Shown here piece after piece: positions 53,401 through 61,798 of a DNA stretch of 64,000 nt. Numbering within the stretch: position 1 is the first letter of the stretch; every line of letters starts with the position of its first letter. The DNA comes from Variovorax paradoxus (GTDB lineage Bacteria; Pseudomonadota; Gammaproteobacteria; Burkholderiales; Burkholderiaceae_C), in assembly GCF_009755665.1 (NCBI RefSeq), contig NZ_CP046622.1:4588001-4652000 (forward strand). Reading direction: 5' to 3'. The notes under the pieces are model-generated. The model saw only the letters and a list, made by a program, of their open reading frames with translations. It did no database searches and was not told where the DNA came from. Made by a program: the position numbers and the translations under genes.

Positions 53401-53854
53401 GCACCCAGACGTTCACTCGCGGATAGTCGATGGCCTGCGCGGCGATGATGGTTTTTTCGAGCACCGCCAGTTCTTCGTTGTAGGTGCAGATGAACACGTC
53501 CACCGCCGGCACCTTGTCACCGCGGCGGCGCAACTCGGCCTCGCCCACGTCGGCCAGCGGCGTGTTGTCGCGCCGGCCCACCAGCATGTGAATGGACATC
53601 AGCGTGTAGACGATGGCCGTGAGCTCGAAGGCCAAAAAAACCCATGCAAACAGCGTTTCAAAGCCCAGGTCCGAAGGCGGCATGGTCGCCACCACGCGCC
53701 ACACGGCATAGCGCATCAGCAGCAGCGCGGTGAGGGCGCCAAACACCATGCGATGGCTGGTGCGATCGACCCGCGCCAATGACATGAGGAGAAGCGCGAG
53801 GCCCGCAACAAGGGCGTTGAGCTGGAACTCCGGCGTAGCGATCAGGTTGGACAT
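50456..53854 (-). CDS. Cellulose-synthase-like GT2/PilZ protein in frame with NodT/TolC-type outer-membrane channel
   Basis: One uninterrupted 1132-codon frame. Residues 1-530 are a BcsA-like processive glycosyltransferase: Asp119, DD153-154, DAD205-207, ED300-301 and QRSRW337-341, flanked by about eight membrane helices. Residues 540-630 are PilZ-like (Arg547/Arg551; NIAADG563-568, with Ala where Ser is usual). Residues 660-1132 form a complete outer-membrane efflux factor of the NodT lipoprotein class, with lipobox VVSGC ending at Cys682 and coiled-coil/barrel repeats. No stop separates them. GGAG lies eight bases before an in-frame GTG at 51877 that would start RLSLRLILMLLAVCVVLVVS, a full lipoprotein signal, so the channel may also be made alone by internal initiation. 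Confidence 0.85.
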   Translation of the reverse strand: MSNLIATPEFQLNALVAGLALLLMSLARVDRTSHRMVFGALTALLLMRYAVWRVVATMPPSDLGFETLFAWVFLAFELTAIVYTLMSIHMLVGRRDNTPLADVGEAELRRRGDKVPAVDVFICTYNEELAVLEKTIIAAQAIDYPRVNVWVLDDTRRDWLRDYCERKGVHYARRPDNSHAKAGNMNNGLSISAGVTNAPYILVLDADFAPQRQIIYRMLGLFADRKVGLVQTPQFYYNADPIQHNLRATDSWVDEQRVFFDVLQPAKDAADSAFCVGTSFIVRRDLITAAGGFPVGSVCEDIHTTYLLLRKGHVTRWLGERLSNGLSAESIIDYINQRSRWCLGTVQLALLPNGPLRGKGYSFSARLHFLHGLLHWLGKPFMAMIMLAPALYWYAGVSVFHATPQAFASFGLPPLMMFWAYSYWISQRRCLPVFSEVSQLVAAMAVTGTLASAMLRPFGRPFKVTNKGLDRSKTVVHWKLVAVFGGLLVALQLGGASVALSGEALTPGDELNLVWTGIALILCLAALIACIDLPRPDQEERFPWHARTRVRTAAGESDSRFVNIAADGALLESRALKRMHIGQPLEVYIDPVGWLPAKLAGKSSAGAELRFAGTEAQREHLVSHVFNVPPSHVAVQVRPWRAASALLASAGFGAPGAGFVRLSLRLILMLLAVCVVLVVSGCNLTPPMKQPDLALPSQWPAGTMAPNAEPVEWRNFVQDEELRGLIATALTQNRDLRAYAAKAREARAVYAGSRASLFPQIGLSGHAQRAQTTPQGSLSPVGNVPSDGRVSNSFDIQAGVTSYELDFFGRQQSTAQQAGALAEAGDKDFAAARMNLVGEVSNAYLTLRADRALLALANANESGLASNADMIGRAKAAGGAAQLDVFRAQSLLQNARVRQEEFRMRVAQDLQWLNVLVGQPVPPDTGSARPWPQSSTASVAAGLPSSLLQRRPDLLAAYSRVEAANAGVGAAKAAMLPTISLTALAGGISGDLSTLLSSGNRSWAGVLGVSLPIFDWGRRSANITGNEERLAAAMASYEYAAQVAFRETANALIADDHMRPQLEAQHARVQALEKVASISRTRFRGGLEDYFSSQDAQRELYSEQQQLIEMQLKQAVNMVNLYKALGGGWRSA

Positions 53855-55161
53855 GATGGGATAGCTCCTGCGGCAATGGTCTTGCCGGTGAAGGGGTTGA
53901 AGCCGGTTGCGGCAAGCGCAATCCAGGCGGTAGCGCCCAAGTGGGGCCAGCGGTAGTAGTAAAAGTCGGCGCCCGTCGAATCCGGCCCTATGGCCAGGCC
54001 GGTGGAAATGCGGGTGCTCGGGGTTGCGTAATACAGGCCGTTGTCGGCACGCTGCGATGCAAGCAGCTGCCACAGCGCCTCGGGCGCCGTGCCCTTGCGC
54101 GCCACCAGCGTTGCGGCGGCCTGCGCGCTGCCCTCGGTCCAGATGCCGTCGGGGTTGCGCGAGAAACCGTATCCTTCGGCGAAGCGATGGTTCTTTTCGA
54201 CCCAATCGAGCGCCCGGGTCCACACGCATGAACCTTCAGGCGCCGCCAGCACGGGCCACAGCTGTGCATCGAGGCCCGAGGCTTCGGTGGAGACGGTGGC
54301 ACCGTCTTCTTTTGTGCCGATATTGAAGCGCTGCTCCTGCGCATTCCACATGCGGTTGACGAACTCGAGCGCGGTGCGCGCTTGCTGGCGCTCGGCTTCA
54401 TTGGGCCCGCCCGCGCGCGCGGCCCAGGCTGCCGCCATGGCAATGTCGATGTTGTGCTCGGTGGACTTCCAGGTCTGCGCGCGCTGCGCGTTGTCCCAGC
54501 CGTACCAGCCGCCGTTGTAGCCGTCGGGCGCATTCTTGGCGCGCGTGCGCTGCTCGATCCAGCCCAGCAGCTTGCGCGCGCTGGCCAGGTAGGCCGGCGA
54601 CCGCTCCGCCTCCGACAGGTTCAGCAGCAGCAAGGCGGCCCACGCCACGTTGCCGGTGGCGGTGCTCACCTGGTAGGCATCGGCAATCCATTGCTTCTTG
54701 CCCGCATCCCAGCGGCCCGGCAGCGCGGCCTTGTCTTCGGTCATGGGACCTGCGCGATAGGCGTTGCGCACGCGGCCGTCGGGCATGCCTGGGTCGCGCT
54801 CCATTGCGCGCACCACGGCATCGCCAATGCGCTTGGCCGAAGCCGTGTCGCCGCAGGCCAGCAGCGCAATGCCGGCCAGTGCGTTGTCGTAAGTGAAGGC
54901 TGCGCCGGCCAGCGCGGGCTCCAGCGGCGGGCCCTGCTTGTTGTCCGCAAGCCGGTAGCTGGCCAGAAACAGCGGCCCCGAGGCCGCGCCCTTCTGGTCT
55001 TCAGCCACCGCGCGGCGCAGCCCCTCGCAGCTTTGGCGCGCGAGCTGTTGCTGCGTGGCACCAGGCTTTTGCGCATGGGCCGCGGGCATCAGCAACATCG
55101 ACACCATCGATGCGACGGCGCAATGCGCCAAGGTGCGCGGAATGGAGGAGAGAACCTGCAT
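53842..55161 (-). CDS. Exported six-hairpin glycosidase-like protein of the polysaccharide locus
   Basis: The 439-residue product has a signal peptide (MQVLSSIPRTLAHCAVASMV, cleavage near AHA, about 30) and an alpha-helical body with YDNALAGIALLACGD near 90-104, YNGGWYGWDNAQRAQTWKST near 225-244 and EHNIDIAMAAAWAA after it. That helical, aromatic pattern fits an (alpha/alpha)6 toroid hydrolase acting in the periplasm. In cellulose operons such a place is taken by the GH8 enzyme BcsZ; I do not see the GH8 signature clearly. Its stop overlaps the glycosyltransferase start by 13 bases. Confidence 0.7.
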   Translation of the reverse strand: MQVLSSIPRTLAHCAVASMVSMLLMPAAHAQKPGATQQQLARQSCEGLRRAVAEDQKGAASGPLFLASYRLADNKQGPPLEPALAGAAFTYDNALAGIALLACGDTASAKRIGDAVVRAMERDPGMPDGRVRNAYRAGPMTEDKAALPGRWDAGKKQWIADAYQVSTATGNVAWAALLLLNLSEAERSPAYLASARKLLGWIEQRTRAKNAPDGYNGGWYGWDNAQRAQTWKSTEHNIDIAMAAAWAARAGGPNEAERQQARTALEFVNRMWNAQEQRFNIGTKEDGATVSTEASGLDAQLWPVLAAPEGSCVWTRALDWVEKNHRFAEGYGFSRNPDGIWTEGSAQAAATLVARKGTAPEALWQLLASQRADNGLYYATPSTRISTGLAIGPDSTGADFYYYRWPHLGATAWIALAATGFNPFTGKTIAAGAIPSCPT

Positions 55162-55202
55162 GGGCTTTTTTCGGTTGCCGGGCGGTGCATTTCTGCCTGC
55201 GC

Positions 55203-56507
55203 TCAAGATCTTTGAAGGGTGGCCGTCACCACCTTGCCGGGCGCGCACATGTTGCTGCCCCCGTCGGCCGGAGCGGCTGGCGCCTCTTTGCTTTCGATGC
55301 GCGCCACGGCGTAGAGGGAGCCCTGCTCCGCATAGGGGAACGGCACGCTGTAGGTGCTTTGCAGCTCTTCTGAAGCCACGGGCAGCAATTGCTCGACCCG
55401 CGCCGGCATCGACTTGGAGTTTTCGCCGATCTTCACGTCCAGCATGGAGCCGATGCCCAGCCGCTTGGCCACGCGCGCCGGAAACACCGCCACCACGCCA
55501 AGCCGGCTGCAGTCGGTTACGCGCACGAGCGAGGCACCGGCCGTAACGTAAGCGCCCTCAGGCGCGAGCACCGAGTGAACCTGCCCCGCCTGCGTGGCCT
55601 TGATCTCGTAGGAAGACAACTTTTCGACCCGGCGACGCTCTTCGTCTTCGAGCTGAATGACTTGCTTGAGCTGCTGGAGAATGGCCGCGCCGTCTTGCTG
55701 GGCGCGGCCCACGCTGTTGCGCAGCGCCTCGCGGCGGCTTGCCAGCGTCTGGAAAAGGCTGTTGCCGCTGGTGCCCACAAAAGCGCCCTGCCCCGCGCTT
55801 GCCACCGTTTGGGCCTGGCCGGCAAACGCCTGCTCTGCCACCGCCGCAGTGGCGCGCGCCGTGTTCAGCTGCGCCACCGATGCGTTCATCACCTGCTCGC
55901 TGATGGCGCCTTCCGCCAGCAAGGCCTGGTTGGTCTTGACCTTGTTTTCTTGCTCTTCGACCATGCTGTGCGCCGCGTCGCGCTGCCGGCGCGCAACCTG
56001 CCAGGCCTCCCAGGCCTGGGCCACCGAGGCCTGGCGGTGAACGTTGGCCTCCTGGCCAACGGACCTCATCTCCTGGTTGTCGGCCTTGAACTGGTTGCCG
56101 AGCTGCGCCAACTGGCTTTGCAGCGCCAGGTGCTGCGAGCGAAGCGTGGTCAGGATCTCCTGGTTGACCGTCGGGTTGCGCACCGTGGCCACCACCGTGC
56201 CGGGCTCCACCATGTCACGCGAATGCACCACCATTTGCGTGACCACGCCGTTGATGGGCGATGTGATCAACCCCACCGGCGCCTGCAGTACCGCGCGGGT
56301 GGCCTGCGAAGACAACAGCGGCTGAACCAGCGTTGAGACCATCAGCCACAGCACAAAGGCCAGCAGCACATAGCCAGCCAGCTTGGGAACGAAGGCGCCA
56401 GATTGCCCGCCCCGGCAGCCGCCCCGCCAAACGCGGCGCGCCCTGCTGCTGCCGGTGCGGCGCTGGCCGCGAAAGAAAACGAATGAAGGCAGTTTCGACA
56501 CACGCAT
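55203..56507 (-). CDS. HlyD/MFP-type periplasmic adaptor
   Basis: The 434-residue protein has a basic N-terminus, one membrane anchor (about 42-62), a lipoyl-like half (LQAPVGLITSPINGVVTQMV), a long alpha-hairpin (about 110-290), the second lipoyl half (IKATQAGQVHSVLAPEGAYV) and a beta-barrel. Proteins of this design bridge an inner-membrane unit to a TolC-type channel. It is first in the same-strand series adaptor-glycosidase-synthase/channel. AGAGGTGAGG precedes the ATG. Confidence 0.9.
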   Translation of the reverse strand: MRVSKLPSFVFFRGQRRTGSSRARRVWRGGCRGGQSGAFVPKLAGYVLLAFVLWLMVSTLVQPLLSSQATRAVLQAPVGLITSPINGVVTQMVVHSRDMVEPGTVVATVRNPTVNQEILTTLRSQHLALQSQLAQLGNQFKADNQEMRSVGQEANVHRQASVAQAWEAWQVARRQRDAAHSMVEEQENKVKTNQALLAEGAISEQVMNASVAQLNTARATAAVAEQAFAGQAQTVASAGQGAFVGTSGNSLFQTLASRREALRNSVGRAQQDGAAILQQLKQVIQLEDEERRRVEKLSSYEIKATQAGQVHSVLAPEGAYVTAGASLVRVTDCSRLGVVAVFPARVAKRLGIGSMLDVKIGENSKSMPARVEQLLPVASEELQSTYSVPFPYAEQGSLYAVARIESKEAPAAPADGGSNMCAPGKVVTATLQRS

Positions 56508-57160
56508 ACCTCACCTCTTGATGCGAAGGCGTGCGCCGAAGCGACCGGCGCAACACTCGTGGATAAAAAGGGAACTTGCCTGAAGCTGGCGGAGCAGCCC
56601 GCCCCTTGAGGGCGCCTCCGCAATGCTGCAGTGCAATAAGAAGGTACGGTGATTGGCGGATTACCACTGCTTCCGTGAGCAACAAGATGTGCGGACTTCA
56701 CATTCCCGCGACACATATCAGTCGAGCAAAGGTCCTACACGGCTGTCCGCTCCGGCAGCATTGACAACAAAAGGTCTCATACAACAGGCGACGTGCTTTT
56801 TCGCCAGAGGGGCCCCAGTAAGCCGGCAAGAGGAGCCCCGAATGGCAGTGCGCCCAAAAGTTCAACCGCCGGCATGTCACGGCCGTTTCGCGCAGCGTGG
56901 CGAAACATATCCGGTAACCAAGCTGATCCAAGTCTGACGGTTTTGGGCAACGCGGGGCGACTGGTCGCCCGTGGCAAATCCACTGAATAACAGAAAGAGC
57001 TCAGTTGACGATGCGCCCGGCACGGCGCGCCGAAAAAAGTGCGTATTCGCTCATGCGCTTGTCCGCCCTCCAGCGCTGGTCGCGCTCGATGTGGCTGAAT
57101 CGCCCGCCCGGATCAGCCACGCTGGCGCGGCACATGGAAGATGGCAACCAGGCCTTCAGC
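56508..57160. other. 653-base gap without a convincing gene
   Basis: I see no frame with protein-like composition. The region should hold the promoter of the polysaccharide operon at its low-coordinate end. It contains two inverted repeats: GTTTCGC-N8-GCGAAAC (56885-56906) and GGGCGA-CTGG-TCGCCC (56955-56970). TTGACA at 56761 on the plus strand lacks a well-placed -10 and a plus-strand gene. Confidence 0.6.
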
Positions 57161-57685
57161 TCAACACCAGCTCAGCGGCTGTGCCGTCAGCTTGTAATTG
57201 CGGCCGGAGAGCCGAAGCAACTTGAATTCGTTCTCGCGATCGAGGCTCAGACGCGTACGGATTTGCGACACGCACGTGGCAAGCGCGCGCGAGGGATCGG
57301 AGGCTCGGGAACTTCTCCAATACGAACTCAGCAGAAACTCCTGGGAGACGGCCTGCTCCAGGTTGCAGAAAAACGTAAAGGCGACGGCGAACTGCCGCGG
57401 GTGCAGGTGAAATCGCTGGCCTTTCACGAGAACAAGATTGCTGCCATTCAAAGCGAATTGATAGTCGCCCCAAGTCGCTGCCTGTATCAGACTGGGTCCG
57501 AACGTCCCTGCCGCAGAGGGCCCAGCGACGGAGCGATGCCCACAGATGTCCAGGAGACGCTGAAGCGTCTCGTTCTCGGTAGCACAAGCGTCCTGAATGG
57601 TGTTCTCCTTGGGGCCCACGTGCAAGCAGCAATGCGACGGTCTCTTCTCACGACCGATCGCCCCACAGGCTCGGCGGAAGGTCAC
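57161..57685 (-). CDS. Winged-helix (OmpR/PhoB-type) DNA-binding protein without receiver
   Basis: The 174-residue product has a C-terminal trans_reg_C-like domain of about 100 residues (YQFALNGSNLVLVKGQRFHL, then HPRQFAVAFTFFCNLEQAVS, and ATCVSQIRTRLSLDRENEFK ending with GRNYKLTA). No REC domain precedes it; the first 70 residues lack recognisable features. It ends the type I secretion gene series and may control it. The start at 57685 is the longest option and is uncertain. Confidence 0.7.
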   Translation of the reverse strand: MTFRRACGAIGREKRPSHCCLHVGPKENTIQDACATENETLQRLLDICGHRSVAGPSAAGTFGPSLIQAATWGDYQFALNGSNLVLVKGQRFHLHPRQFAVAFTFFCNLEQAVSQEFLLSSYWRSSRASDPSRALATCVSQIRTRLSLDRENEFKLLRLSGRNYKLTAQPLSWC

Positions 57686-57790
57686 AGCCGGCCCGCGTGT
57701 CCCGAGGTGCTCCCCGGGGCTCTCCTGTCAAAAGAAGCATGCAGGCCAGTTGCAATCGCCACGCCGCGCCAACTGAGGGTTGCCGGCGGG

Positions 57791-58258
57791 TTACTTGGCC
57801 GTCGCTCTGGACACCAGGTCCATGCACTGCTTGCGGCGCCAGACGGTCTCCCGCACGGCTTTCTTTCCCTCGTCGAACACGACCTTGTATTGGCACACGA
57901 GGTAGTTGCTGGATTCGGGCAGTCGGAACTTGAAGTTGTAGTCCCACTCCGGACCACGCGGTCCCTGCGATTCACGCAGCGGTTGCCCCAGAAGGCTTTG
58001 CACCTGGGCTGCTGCCAGACCGGCTGTGATCTGCCGGAATGCCGACGGTTGCGTCCCCACACCGTCGCGCAAGAAGGGCTCACGGAAGTCGGGGCGCCGC
58101 GCATCGACGTCCCGGTATTCAAGCTTGTTCGGGTTGCTGACCGGATCGACCGGATTGTCCCGTGCAGCAGCCGGAAGCGCTCCTGCGACCAGCGTGAGGC
58201 TCAGCACGAGGGCGGACACGGGGTTGGTTCGGAAAGAATGCATGGAAAAGGTCCTCAT
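57791..58258 (-). CDS. Exported BamE/SmpA-like protein
   Basis: The 155-residue product has a signal peptide (MHSFRTNPVSALVLSLTLVA, cleavage near AAARD) without a lipobox cysteine. A BamE-like fold follows: ITAGLAAAQVQSLLGQPLRE (helix pair) then WDYNFKFRLPESSNYLVCQY and VVFDEGKKAVRETVWR. BamE belongs to the outer-membrane assembly machine, but many such domains occur outside it. Location inside an adhesin secretion locus suggests help with outer-membrane steps. ATG 58243 is an alternative start. Confidence 0.75.
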   Translation of the reverse strand: MRTFSMHSFRTNPVSALVLSLTLVAGALPAAARDNPVDPVSNPNKLEYRDVDARRPDFREPFLRDGVGTQPSAFRQITAGLAAAQVQSLLGQPLRESQGPRGPEWDYNFKFRLPESSNYLVCQYKVVFDEGKKAVRETVWRRKQCMDLVSRATAK

Positions 58259-58283
58259 TTTTCAGGGTGGTTGCTGGAATGGA

Positions 58284-59513
58284 TCAACGCTCTCGCAGCG
58301 CTTCCCGCGCGCGGTTCAGTGGTTTGGTCAGGTAGTCCCAGACGGTTTTCTGGCCGGTCCGGATGTCGGCCGTGGCGACCATCCCCGGCACGATGGGAAA
58401 TCGCTGCCCGTTCTTGCTGACCAGCGCGTCCGAATCGGTGCGCACCAGCACAGGGTAGTAAACGACTTCGGGCTTGACCTCATCGCGCAGGGTGTCGGGC
58501 GCGATGTTCACGACCTTGCCGTCCAGGCCGCCGTAGATTGAGTAGTCGTATGCGGTGATCTTCACCAGCGCGTTCTGGCCGGGATGAATGAAGGCGATGT
58601 CGCGTGGCGAGATGCGCACTTCCACCAGCAATTGGTCGTCGAGCGGTACCAGCGTCAACAACGAACCGTTGGGCGGCACCACACCACCGATCGTGGTGAC
58701 GTCCAGACTCTTGACGATGCCACGCACGGGCGACTGCAGTGTCAGTCGATCCAGCATGTCCGCCCGCCCCCGCACCACGGAAGACAGCGACTTGACTTCG
58801 GCGTCTGCCTTGGCGAGCTCCTCGCGACTGCGCACCATATAGCTGGAGCGCGCCTCGGCAATCTTGAGTTCGAGTTCGGCACCCTGGCGCTGCAAGCGGA
58901 TCAACTCGACATTGCTGGCGGCGCCGCTGGCAACCAGAGAGCGGGTGATCTCCAGCTCGCGGCGCACCAGCCCCAACGCTTGACTCAAGCCGCCCACGGT
59001 CTCGGCGAGGCCCGCACGCCGCGAACGGAACAGGGCCGCCTCCGAGGATGTCAGCTGCGGCCACTCCTTGAGCTCATCCGGAAAATTGATCTCGCTCTGC
59101 CCGTTGACTTCCGCGCGCAGGCGCGCACTGCTGGCGAGCGCCGCGCGGTATCGCGCCGCGGACTCTTCCACGTTCGACTCGCCGCGGGTTGGATCGAGCT
59201 GGGCCAGCACCTCGCCCTTCTCGACGATCTGACCTTCACGCACGCGCAGTTCGGTCAAGATCCCGCCTTCGAGGGACTGGATGCGCTGCTCGCGCGAACT
59301 GGGGATCACCTTGCCTGTACCGCTGGATACCTCGTCGATCTGGAAGTACCAGGCCCAGGCGAAGAACGCCGCCAGGAACACCGCTGTCAACCACACGATC
59401 CGACCGGACTTGCTGGCGCGAACTTCATCGTAGTCGTCCAGGTTCGCAACGCTCGCGGCCCGGCGCGCCGCATCTGCAGCCGGGTGAGGCCTGGTCTTCA
59501 GACCTGCGTTCAT
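58284..59513 (-). CDS. Type I secretion membrane fusion protein (HlyD/LapC-like)
   Basis: The 409-residue protein has a cytoplasmic N-terminus, one membrane helix near 45-63, a lipoyl domain (RIQSLEGGILTELRVREGQI), a long coiled-coil hairpin (about 110-260), the second lipoyl half (LQSPVRGIVKSLDVTTIGGV) and a C-terminal beta domain ending near LNRAREALRER. That matches type I secretion adaptors. Its ATG overlaps the ABC gene stop by four bases. Confidence 0.93.
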   Translation of the reverse strand: MNAGLKTRPHPAADAARRAASVANLDDYDEVRASKSGRIVWLTAVFLAAFFAWAWYFQIDEVSSGTGKVIPSSREQRIQSLEGGILTELRVREGQIVEKGEVLAQLDPTRGESNVEESAARYRAALASSARLRAEVNGQSEINFPDELKEWPQLTSSEAALFRSRRAGLAETVGGLSQALGLVRRELEITRSLVASGAASNVELIRLQRQGAELELKIAEARSSYMVRSREELAKADAEVKSLSSVVRGRADMLDRLTLQSPVRGIVKSLDVTTIGGVVPPNGSLLTLVPLDDQLLVEVRISPRDIAFIHPGQNALVKITAYDYSIYGGLDGKVVNIAPDTLRDEVKPEVVYYPVLVRTDSDALVSKNGQRFPIVPGMVATADIRTGQKTVWDYLTKPLNRAREALRER

Positions 59514-61798
59514 GATGCATCTCTCCCCGTGTGTTCGTCCTGCGTGCGCGCGGCCTGGCCCTGCGCTTGCATGCGATGGATGACCCGCGGCGACTCGGGC
59601 TTGGCACCCGTTTCCGAAGAACTCGCGGACGCACCTTTGCGCAGTTGAGCCAGCACGTCGTCGCGCCTGCCGTCTATCACGACGGTGCCACGGTCGACCA
59701 CGATGACCCGGTCGACTGCATCGAGCACGGCGGGGCGGTGGGTTGCCACGACCAGCGTTCGACCGGGCGCCATGGAACGCAGCGTTGCGATGACCTCGCG
59801 TTCTGACACTTCGTCCAGCGTGGCAGTCGGCTCGTCGAGCAGCAGCACGCGCGGCTCTCGCAGCATCAGGCGTGCGAGAAGCAGACTCTGCCGCTGACCG
59901 CCGGATAGGCCGAGGCCGCCCTCTTGCACTGGATGGTCCATGCCCGTCGCGAGCTGACACACGAAGGACCATGCGCCCACGGCGCGCAATGCATCGATCA
60001 GCTGGGCGTCGGTGGCATGCGGTGCGCCCAGCGTGAGATTTTCCCGCAGCGTGCCGTGAAAGAGCCGGGCATTCTGCGTCAGGAGGGCCACGTCCCGCCG
60101 CACGTCGGCAGGATCGATATGAGACAGGGCCACGCGATCCAGCAGCACCATGCCGGCTGTGGGCTCGAGCAACCCCGACAGCGCCTGCAGCAGCGTGGAC
60201 TTGCCTGCGCCGTTGCGTCCGAGTATGGCGATGCGCTCGCCCGCACGGATATTCAGCGTCTTTACGCTGAGCACTGGCGTTCGGCCATCATGCGTGAACG
60301 CGGCCTCCCGGAGCTCGTAGTCGCCTTGCAGAGAGGGGCGATGGATGCGCGTGCTGTCGGGCGCGTGGTCGACCGGCAATTGCATCAATTGGTCCAGACC
60401 CTGGCTCGCCACGCGGGCCTGCTGCCACCTATTGAGCACCTGGGTCACGCCCGCCAGCGGTGCGAGCATGCGGCTCACCAGGATCGACGCGGCCACCAGC
60501 ACACCCGTGCTCATCTCGCCGGCAATCACCATCGGGGCTCCGAAGAAGATCACGACGGCGAAGGCGCCCCCCTGGACCGTTTGCAGCCAATTGTTCAGAC
60601 CGTTGAGCAGTGCGCGCAGCTTCAGGCCGGATTCGGCGTTGACGGCGTTGTAGTGATTCCATTGATTCTGGAACCGGGGTTCCGCCTGGAGCACCTTGAT
60701 GTCCTCGATGCCCTGCACCGCCTCGACCAGCATGGCACTGCGCAGCGACGACTCGCGCATGCTGGCCTGTGCGAGCTCCCGCAGTCGGCGCTGAGCCAGC
60801 AGGCTGGGAAGCAGCAGCAGCACGAACGCCGCCAGCGGCACCAGAACCAGCGGGCCGGCGATGAACCAGAACACCACGCTGAACAGCAGGAAGAACGGCA
60901 GATCCGCCGCCGCCGTCACGGTCGTGGAGGTGAGCATTTCGCGCACCGGTTCCAGCTCCCTGATCTGCGAGATGAAGGTGCCGGTCGCGCGAGGGCGCGC
61001 CGTGTTCCGCACGCGCAATGCGTGCCCGAAGACGCGGTCCGAGATCCGCAGGTCGGCGCGCTTTCCAAGCGCATCGGTGATGTGCATGCGCGCACCGCGC
61101 ATCATCGATGCGAAGAGCAGCGACAGCAGGACGCCACCGAACAATACCCAGAGCGTCGGCGTGGACTGGGCCGGCACCACGCGGTCATAGACCTGCATGG
61201 AGAACAGCACACCACCCAGGGCCATCAGGTTCGTGATGAACGACGCGATCAGAATGTGCGCGAAGGGCCGCAGGTCGGCGAGCACGATGCGGCGCAGCCA
61301 ATGGCGTTCGACAGGCTTGATATAGCCGTCCACACGCGAATCGGGTGCCGACTGCAAGGGGCGAAGCACGGCCATCGCCTGCACATGGGGCTGAAGTTCC
61401 TCGACGGTGCGCGTACTTTCCGCCCCCTGATCTCCGCAGAAGGCCAGACGCAGCCCCTCGGCCGTGATGGCCGTGACCACGGCCACCTGATCGCCGTCGA
61501 GCTGAACGACCACAGGGAGGCGCCAGGGACTGAGTGCATCGAGGCGAGGCGCCATGTGGCGCAGTGCGAGCCCGGCCTGCTGCGCCATCCGGCGCACGCT
61601 CTCTTCCAGCGTCAGGCTGCTGTCCCAGTCCGCCGCGACGCGGATGCGTTCGCGCGACGCATCGAGCTGGTAGTGAGCGGCCACGGTCAGCACCGCGTCC
61701 ATCCATCCCTGCGCGAGGCCGGAGAGTCCGCGCGCGGCCGCCGCCGGGGAAGACTCCACTGCCTCGTTGTTCCAGCTGGGCGAGACGATGGCACTCAT
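59510..61798 (-). CDS. Type I secretion ABC transporter (LapB-like, with degenerate C39 domain)
   Basis: The 762-residue protein has an N-terminal C39-like domain (about 25-155) without the catalytic cysteine, a six-helix ABC membrane domain (about 175-430) and a nucleotide-binding domain with GRNGAGKST near 534-542, LSGGQRQS near 641-648 and VLLLDEPTATLD near 661-672. In RTX and adhesin systems this inactive C39 domain holds the unfolded substrate. It overlaps both neighbours by four bases. Confidence 0.94.
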   Translation of the reverse strand: MSAIVSPSWNNEAVESSPAAAARGLSGLAQGWMDAVLTVAAHYQLDASRERIRVAADWDSSLTLEESVRRMAQQAGLALRHMAPRLDALSPWRLPVVVQLDGDQVAVVTAITAEGLRLAFCGDQGAESTRTVEELQPHVQAMAVLRPLQSAPDSRVDGYIKPVERHWLRRIVLADLRPFAHILIASFITNLMALGGVLFSMQVYDRVVPAQSTPTLWVLFGGVLLSLLFASMMRGARMHITDALGKRADLRISDRVFGHALRVRNTARPRATGTFISQIRELEPVREMLTSTTVTAAADLPFFLLFSVVFWFIAGPLVLVPLAAFVLLLLPSLLAQRRLRELAQASMRESSLRSAMLVEAVQGIEDIKVLQAEPRFQNQWNHYNAVNAESGLKLRALLNGLNNWLQTVQGGAFAVVIFFGAPMVIAGEMSTGVLVAASILVSRMLAPLAGVTQVLNRWQQARVASQGLDQLMQLPVDHAPDSTRIHRPSLQGDYELREAAFTHDGRTPVLSVKTLNIRAGERIAILGRNGAGKSTLLQALSGLLEPTAGMVLLDRVALSHIDPADVRRDVALLTQNARLFHGTLRENLTLGAPHATDAQLIDALRAVGAWSFVCQLATGMDHPVQEGGLGLSGGQRQSLLLARLMLREPRVLLLDEPTATLDEVSEREVIATLRSMAPGRTLVVATHRPAVLDAVDRVIVVDRGTVVIDGRRDDVLAQLRKGASASSSETGAKPESPRVIHRMQAQGQAARTQDEHTGRDAS

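Noticed and set aside
51008..53782. Open frame of about 920 codons on the plus strand
   Set aside because: Antisense to the glycosyltransferase/channel frame, with shadow composition. The minus-strand frame has all the catalytic motifs.
53842..55161. GH8 cellulase (BcsZ) assignment for the periplasmic glycosidase-like protein
   Set aside because: The place and fold class fit, but I could not see a clear GH8 signature, so only a six-hairpin glycosidase-like call is given.
56761..56790. TTGACA as a plus-strand promoter
   Set aside because: No -10 hexamer at proper spacing and no plus-strand gene downstream.
57005..58420. Open frame of about 470 codons on the plus strand
   Set aside because: It crosses the winged-helix and BamE-like genes in antisense and has Arg/Pro/Ser-rich shadow composition.
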